Source of the DNA: Butyrivibrio sp. AE3004
Lineage (GTDB): Bacteria; Bacillota; Clostridia; Lachnospirales; Lachnospiraceae
Assembly: GCF_000703165.1 (NCBI RefSeq)
Contig: NZ_JNLQ01000002.1
Location: 2,604,001-2,668,000 of the forward strand
Reading direction: 5' to 3'
Length of the DNA: 64,000 nucleotides
Both the position numbers and the translations under genes were made by a program. Shown here in pieces: positions 60,396 through 64,000 of the stretch. Below the pieces are notes generated by a model that saw only the letters and a program-made list of their open reading frames with translations, had not been told where the DNA came from and did not search any database. How positions within the stretch are numbered: position 1 is the stretch's first letter; every line of letters begins with the position of its first letter.

Positions 60396-60917
60396 TCACT
60401 GCTTAGCATCAAATCTTCCCATGGCCACAACCCCAAGCCTGTCCCCTCTTGTTCCCGCATATCTCGTATAATTTGCGGTCTCCGGTGCACGCCTTGCAGA
60501 CTGAATAATATTCATCTCATACTGCACCATCTCAAGTGAGCTCTGTAGAAGAATCTGGTTCTGATCGTTTACACGCTGTACATTCTTTGATACATCTTTT
60601 AATTTGTCTCTCTGTATTGCAAGGCTCCGCTGCTCATTCGGTCTTGAATCAAGCATCCTTACAAGATCCGTCAGCTTAAGGTCATTCCCCTTTTCACCTA
60701 TCACATCAGCAATGCTCGCCATTACAGCTTCACGTTCCTTATCGACTGCTGAGATAAGGGATACAACCGCCTGCTCGTCCTCTGTTATCTTCGCCAGCGT
60801 CCGCAGGTCTCTCTCCACAATAACGGGAGTCTTTTTCCCGGACAGTTCCAGAAGTCTTTCATATAAAGCGCATTCTCTGTCGAGAACATCAACAAGATTC
60901 TGTAATAAGCTTGCCAT
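60396..60917 (-). CDS. flgN: FlgN chaperone for FlgK and FlgL
   Basis: 173 residues, helical: MASLLQNLVDVLDRECALYERLLELSGKKTPVI at the start, then LAKITEDEQAVVSLISAVDKERE, a typical FlgN layout. It is encoded directly upstream of the two flgK genes and flgL, its expected clients. AAAAGGAGGA lies before the ATG. Confidence 0.9.
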   Translation of the reverse strand: MASLLQNLVDVLDRECALYERLLELSGKKTPVIVERDLRTLAKITEDEQAVVSLISAVDKEREAVMASIADVIGEKGNDLKLTDLVRMLDSRPNEQRSLAIQRDKLKDVSKNVQRVNDQNQILLQSSLEMVQYEMNIIQSARRAPETANYTRYAGTRGDRLGVVAMGRFDAKQ

Positions 60918-61144
60918 GTTTTTGTCCTCCTTTTGTGATAGTTCTGTCGGATTGCTGAAAGTAATATATTCCGTTCTCGCCGATGCTCATCCATAGCGGA
61001 GCGTTTTTTATCTATTAAGCTTACGGAATAAATTTTTATAAGATAAAAAAGAGCATAGTTATAGAGCCTGCCTAACGTCCATCGGAGCTTAAACCGTTTG
61101 ATTAAGCCGGCTCTAATAGTTTCTATCAGTATTCACAATATTAC

Positions 61145-61423
61145 TTAAAGGGATTCACTCAGTTTAGCGAGGAGCTTATCTGCAAAAGCGTCTCCGCTAA
61201 CGTCGTACGTTCCGTTCTTAATTGCACTCTTAATAGGTGCCGTAACGTCCTCCCTGACATCCGGAGCCTCTTTCACAGCCTGCTTAGCAATCTGAATATC
61301 TTTTCCGATAGAAGAAATATTCAGTGAATCAGAAACACTTGCGGTCTTCTGAGTCTTTGCTGTCTTATTCACTTTGTTAGTGCCATAAATCTGCTGAATC
61401 TGGCTGTAAGCTTCTATACGCAT
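61145..61423 (-). CDS. flgM: FlgM anti-sigma-28 factor
   Basis: 92 residues. MRIEAYSQIQQIY at the start, a disordered Lys/Thr/Ser-rich linker, and a C-terminal helix pair (IKSAIKNGTYDVSGDAFADKLLAKL) that binds sigma-28. Exported through the hook when complete, releasing sigma-28. Two predicted sigma-28 promoters (61468-61494 and 61651-61678) lie upstream, giving feedback control. Confidence 0.93.
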   Translation of the reverse strand: MRIEAYSQIQQIYGTNKVNKTAKTQKTASVSDSLNISSIGKDIQIAKQAVKEAPDVREDVTAPIKSAIKNGTYDVSGDAFADKLLAKLSESL

Positions 61424-61467
61424 ATCGTTTCCTCCTTCCTTGGAGAATTTCTTTAGTTCTACTACAT

Positions 61468-61494
61468 TTATCGGCGTATTCTTTTTTTACTTTA
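61468..61494 (-). promoter_or_regulatory. Sigma-28 promoter for flgM, proximal
   Basis: Minus strand: TAAA (61491-61494), 16 bp including the G of GCCGATAA, -10 CCGATAA at 61468-61474. This is the closest match to consensus in the window. Confidence 0.88.
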
Positions 61495-61650
61495 GAGGTT
61501 TTGTAAAAAAATATCAATTATTTTCTTGCTATCCTCTAAGTTCTTCCCCTGATGTCTTTATCTTGTAGACCACCATCACTAAATACCCTATATTGTAGCT
61601 TCACTTATGAAACCCCAAGGTATTGTGTCATTTGTTCCCCACCGATAATA

Positions 61651-61678
61651 ATATCGGTCAGTGCTTAGAAAAACTTAA
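61651..61678 (-). promoter_or_regulatory. Sigma-28 promoter, distal to flgM
   Basis: Minus strand: GGGGTTAA (TTAA 61675-61678), 17 bp, CCGATAT (61651-61657). The -10 overlaps a palindrome CCGATA-ATAA-TATCGG. A very short frame with GGTGGGG site (ATG at 61633, 8 codons) follows; no protein I recognise. Confidence 0.7.
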
Positions 61679-61777
61679 CCCCTATTTCAAAAAAAAATTT
61701 ATTTTTTTTTTATATTTTCACATGGCACTTCACAAAACAATATTGAACTGTTCGAAACATATTTTTACAACAAAAAC

Positions 61778-61809
61778 ACCCTCCTTACTGCCTATACAGT
61801 AAAGAGGGT
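61778..61809 (-). terminator. Terminator after the YfhO-family gene
   Basis: Stem ACCCTCCTTACTG / CAGTAAAGAGGGT (one mismatch), 6-nt loop, followed by a T-run on the minus strand. Confidence 0.85.
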
Positions 61810-61856
61810 AAATATCAATTTTTAATCGGATGGAATATTTTATATAAATACATTTC

Positions 61857-64000
61857 TTAATTCTTCAGGTTTAATACTTCTGTATCTTCTGTAACCACAA
61901 CAGGCTCAGCGGGAAGTACTCCCATGTGATCTCCGTCTTCTATGAGAAGCTCCACAACCTCACCCTCTTTGAAATATCCAAGGTCCAAAACCTTCTGGCA
62001 AGAAGCGTTGCCGTAACCGCTTACAAATTCGCCGTTAACATAAATGGCAAGTGATCTCTCTACCGTATGGTCGCGATTCATGTAAAAATACAGTTCACCA
62101 TCCTTTGAAGGAGTCACAGAAAACTTAAATACATTGCCATTTTCCGTTTCTTCAGTATCACTTTGGGAAGCCTCCATCTTTGCCTCATAAAACATTTCGG
62201 CATTTTGCCCTGTAAGGCCATCCCAAAGCATCTTCTGAACCCTGAACGGATCATTTTCCGCAGATATTTTTTCAAGCAGTTTTTTAACATTGTCTCCGGA
62301 TGTCAACTCTGCGGGTAGCACCTGTGAATTCTCAGTTATCTCACCATCTGCTCCAATAAGGTACTTTATTCCCAAAACTGCATCTGCACACATTGTGTTA
62401 TCAGCATCATACATCGTGTATAAACCGTTATCATTAAATCCAAGCTTATACATAAAAAGGCGGTTTTCAACCTTAAGCAGACTGTTATAAGTTGTCGTTC
62501 CGTTGTAGTCAAAGTGCAGACTGTCATTCGGCGTTCTTGGTGAGAGACATTCTATACGGTAATCATTATCAGTATTATTATCATCTCCCACAGAAGCTAA
62601 TGCCACGGTCTCGTCTTTTTCAAGCTCTCTAACCTTTTCAATTGCAGCCTCTGTCGCTTCGCACTTTGCCATATATCCTGATGCGCTCTCGGCATTCATG
62701 GATGAATTCCTATATATACAGATGAAATTCATTGAAAAATCTGCCATAGCCAACATCAGTATAACCGGTATCGCTGCCATCCTTACAATTGATACTATTT
62801 TATGATCATCAGAATGTTTATAACATATCCCACCAACTATCAGCATCTCAGCGAACACTAATAATGCACCGTTTATAAGCCATGCTTTATTGCCCATAAA
62901 TCCCAGCTTTTGATAAAAAGCCACTGCAAGCAGCAAGAATGCCACAAATCCTGAAATAAGAGCAGTCTTTATAGTAACGCCGTCAAAATTTACGAGGCAC
63001 ATATACACCATCAAAAGACAGACAAAAGAAAAAATAAAGGAATATCTGTATAAATATCCGTAGGCCTCCGTTCCTCCGTGTGCCAGCGTGTTGAGAGGTT
63101 TTATGCAGAAGAACAGCGTAATAACTCCAAGAAAAGCTCCCATTGTCGCTCTCACAGAGCTTACAATCTTTTTGTTAAAGAAAAATAGAATACACGGAAT
63201 AACGAAAACAGTTCCAAAATAAATATTCGGAAGTCCGTTCATTATTTCCAGTGAATCATAGCTCATTGAAAACAGCTTGGGAATTATCACAAAAGGTGAT
63301 AAGCTTCTTCCTATCGCCTCGGAAGAAGGAAGAAAATCAGAAAAAGCATTCGCCATTGCACCGGAATGATCCTTATTACTACCCATAAGTGACATCACAG
63401 TAGGAACAAGAAACCACAAATCCAGTACAAGTCCCGAGATTGTAGAAATAATAAACTCAATAAACTTTCTTACATCCCCTCTTATTTCTTCTTTGTACTT
63501 TAATTTGCCAAGCAGCAAAAGAGTCACAAAAACACCAAGAAACATAAGTATCATAGCGGCAATATAATAATTTGCTACTGCCATAGCCATTACAGATATC
63601 ACATAAATAAGACGTCCCCGTTTCTCAGAACGCATCATTTTCAGGTACCCTACAAGCAAAACCGGCATCACAATAACCGCATCAAGCCACATGATATTTG
63701 TCATGTTAGCTATCATCCATGCGCTGAAAGAGAAGGCTACAGCTATTACAATATTGATAAATTCTAAACCAAATAGTGTATACTTTAGCCAAATTCCATT
63801 GCCATTACAATTTTCATATATTCCCCTGGCATTTCCTGAATCAGAGCCTCTCTTCTCTGCGGAAGAACCCAAAACCTTATTCTCATTTATTACCGGAAGA
63901 ATTCTTTCAACATATGAAAGAAATACTGACATAGTAGCTGACATTGCTCCTATCTTGAGCATTATCAGGAAAGTAACCGCAACCGCGTAATATTTATCAG
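61857..64000 (-). CDS. YfhO-family membrane protein, 5' end beyond window
   Basis: 715 codons visible; the frame is open to the right edge. Many membrane helices (for example IVIAVAFSFSAWMIA, LVLDLWFLVPTVM, FVCLLMVYMCLV), a YGYLYRYSFIFS segment and, from about residue 470, a soluble extracellular domain with beta-strands (GELYFYMNRDHTVERSLAIYVNG). YfhO proteins are putative glycosyltransferases or lipid-linked glycan enzymes in Gram-positives, involved in modification of teichoic acids. The gene ends 434 bp before flgM and has its own terminator, so it is not part of the flagellar operon. Confidence 0.85.
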   Translation of the reverse strand, partial: DKYYAVAVTFLIMLKIGAMSATMSVFLSYVERILPVINENKVLGSSAEKRGSDSGNARGIYENCNGNGIWLKYTLFGLEFINIVIAVAFSFSAWMIANMTNIMWLDAVIVMPVLLVGYLKMMRSEKRGRLIYVISVMAMAVANYYIAAMILMFLGVFVTLLLLGKLKYKEEIRGDVRKFIEFIISTISGLVLDLWFLVPTVMSLMGSNKDHSGAMANAFSDFLPSSEAIGRSLSPFVIIPKLFSMSYDSLEIMNGLPNIYFGTVFVIPCILFFFNKKIVSSVRATMGAFLGVITLFFCIKPLNTLAHGGTEAYGYLYRYSFIFSFVCLLMVYMCLVNFDGVTIKTALISGFVAFLLLAVAFYQKLGFMGNKAWLINGALLVFAEMLIVGGICYKHSDDHKIVSIVRMAAIPVILMLAMADFSMNFICIYRNSSMNAESASGYMAKCEATEAAIEKVRELEKDETVALASVGDDNNTDNDYRIECLSPRTPNDSLHFDYNGTTTYNSLLKVENRLFMYKLGFNDNGLYTMYDADNTMCADAVLGIKYLIGADGEITENSQVLPAELTSGDNVKKLLEKISAENDPFRVQKMLWDGLTGQNAEMFYEAKMEASQSDTEETENGNVFKFSVTPSKDGELYFYMNRDHTVERSLAIYVNGEFVSGYGNASCQKVLDLGYFKEGEVVELLIEDGDHMGVLPAEPVVVTEDTEVLNLKN

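Noticed and set aside
61633..61639. 8-codon frame after the distal flgM promoter as a regulatory leader peptide
   Set aside because: Too short and without attenuator-like structure; chance is sufficient.

Overview
The window is a low-GC Firmicute chromosome segment, most likely from a motile Lachnospiraceae bacterium (Butyrivibrio/Roseburia-like; the genus cannot be fixed by eye). The evidence is a clostridial-type flagellar filament cluster with two FlgK paralogues and the FliW/CsrA pair, a LoaP-type NusG paralogue, consensus AGGAGG ribosome binding sites, and several families common in Lachnospiraceae (Rpn-type PD-(D/E)XK proteins, Uma2 proteins, HipA-like kinases). I see no rRNA, tRNA, CRISPR array, insertion sequence or phage.

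Layout. 1-1587: 5' part of a secreted acidic protein (-). 1794-2930: lone DegT-family aminotransferase (+). 6618-3035: a three-gene nonulosonic-acid operon (-): ATP-grasp/HAD fusion, CMP-sugar synthetase/HAD fusion, short NeuB. 6868-8461: HipA-like kinase plus DUF2442-like/HTH partner (+). 8536-10080: GT-B glycosyltransferase (+). 10882-10124: XRE regulator plus unknown protein (-). 33722-11045: a long leftward block. loaP lies at its head, followed by a membrane-anchored protein and a secreted protein behind a predicted sigma-28 promoter. A strong terminator comes next, then about 20 kb of surface-glycan genes: ferredoxin/FrhB/acetyltransferase fusion, SDR, two beta-propellers, FkbM methyltransferase, radical SAM protein, nucleotidyltransferase/kinase, HAD phosphatase, two GT9-like proteins, GT2, ManA-type isomerase, pyruvyltransferase, pentulose-phosphate epimerase-like and LicD. 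This block also holds a decayed TylF methyltransferase gene and a 58-codon IspD-like fragment.

34456-48046: three flagellin genes interspersed with two Rpn-type genes, three Uma2 genes (one broken), a HipBA-like remnant, and the MAF (DUF115) flagellin glycosyltransferase operon. 61423-48301: flgM-flgN, then flgK1-flgK2-flgL-fliW1-csrA, then flaG-fliD-fliS-fliT-like-GT-like-fliW2. 64000-61857: 3' part of a YfhO-family membrane protein gene.

How it fits together. Nine leftward sigma-28 promoters (TAAA/TTAA, 16-17 bp, CCGATAA/T) drive flgM, flgK, flaG, all three flagellins and both secreted/anchored proteins outside the flagellar cluster. FlgM would hold sigma-28, and CsrA would repress mRNAs whose Shine-Dalgarno carries ACANGGANGU (flagellins 2 and 3, flaG, fliS), relieved by one or both FliW proteins. 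The nonulosonic-acid operon and MAF protein fit flagellin O-glycosylation. LoaP could let transcription pass the terminator ahead of the glycan operon. Seven glycan proteins carry the same kind of Rossmann-like module fused to different catalytic domains, which is the most unusual architectural signal here.
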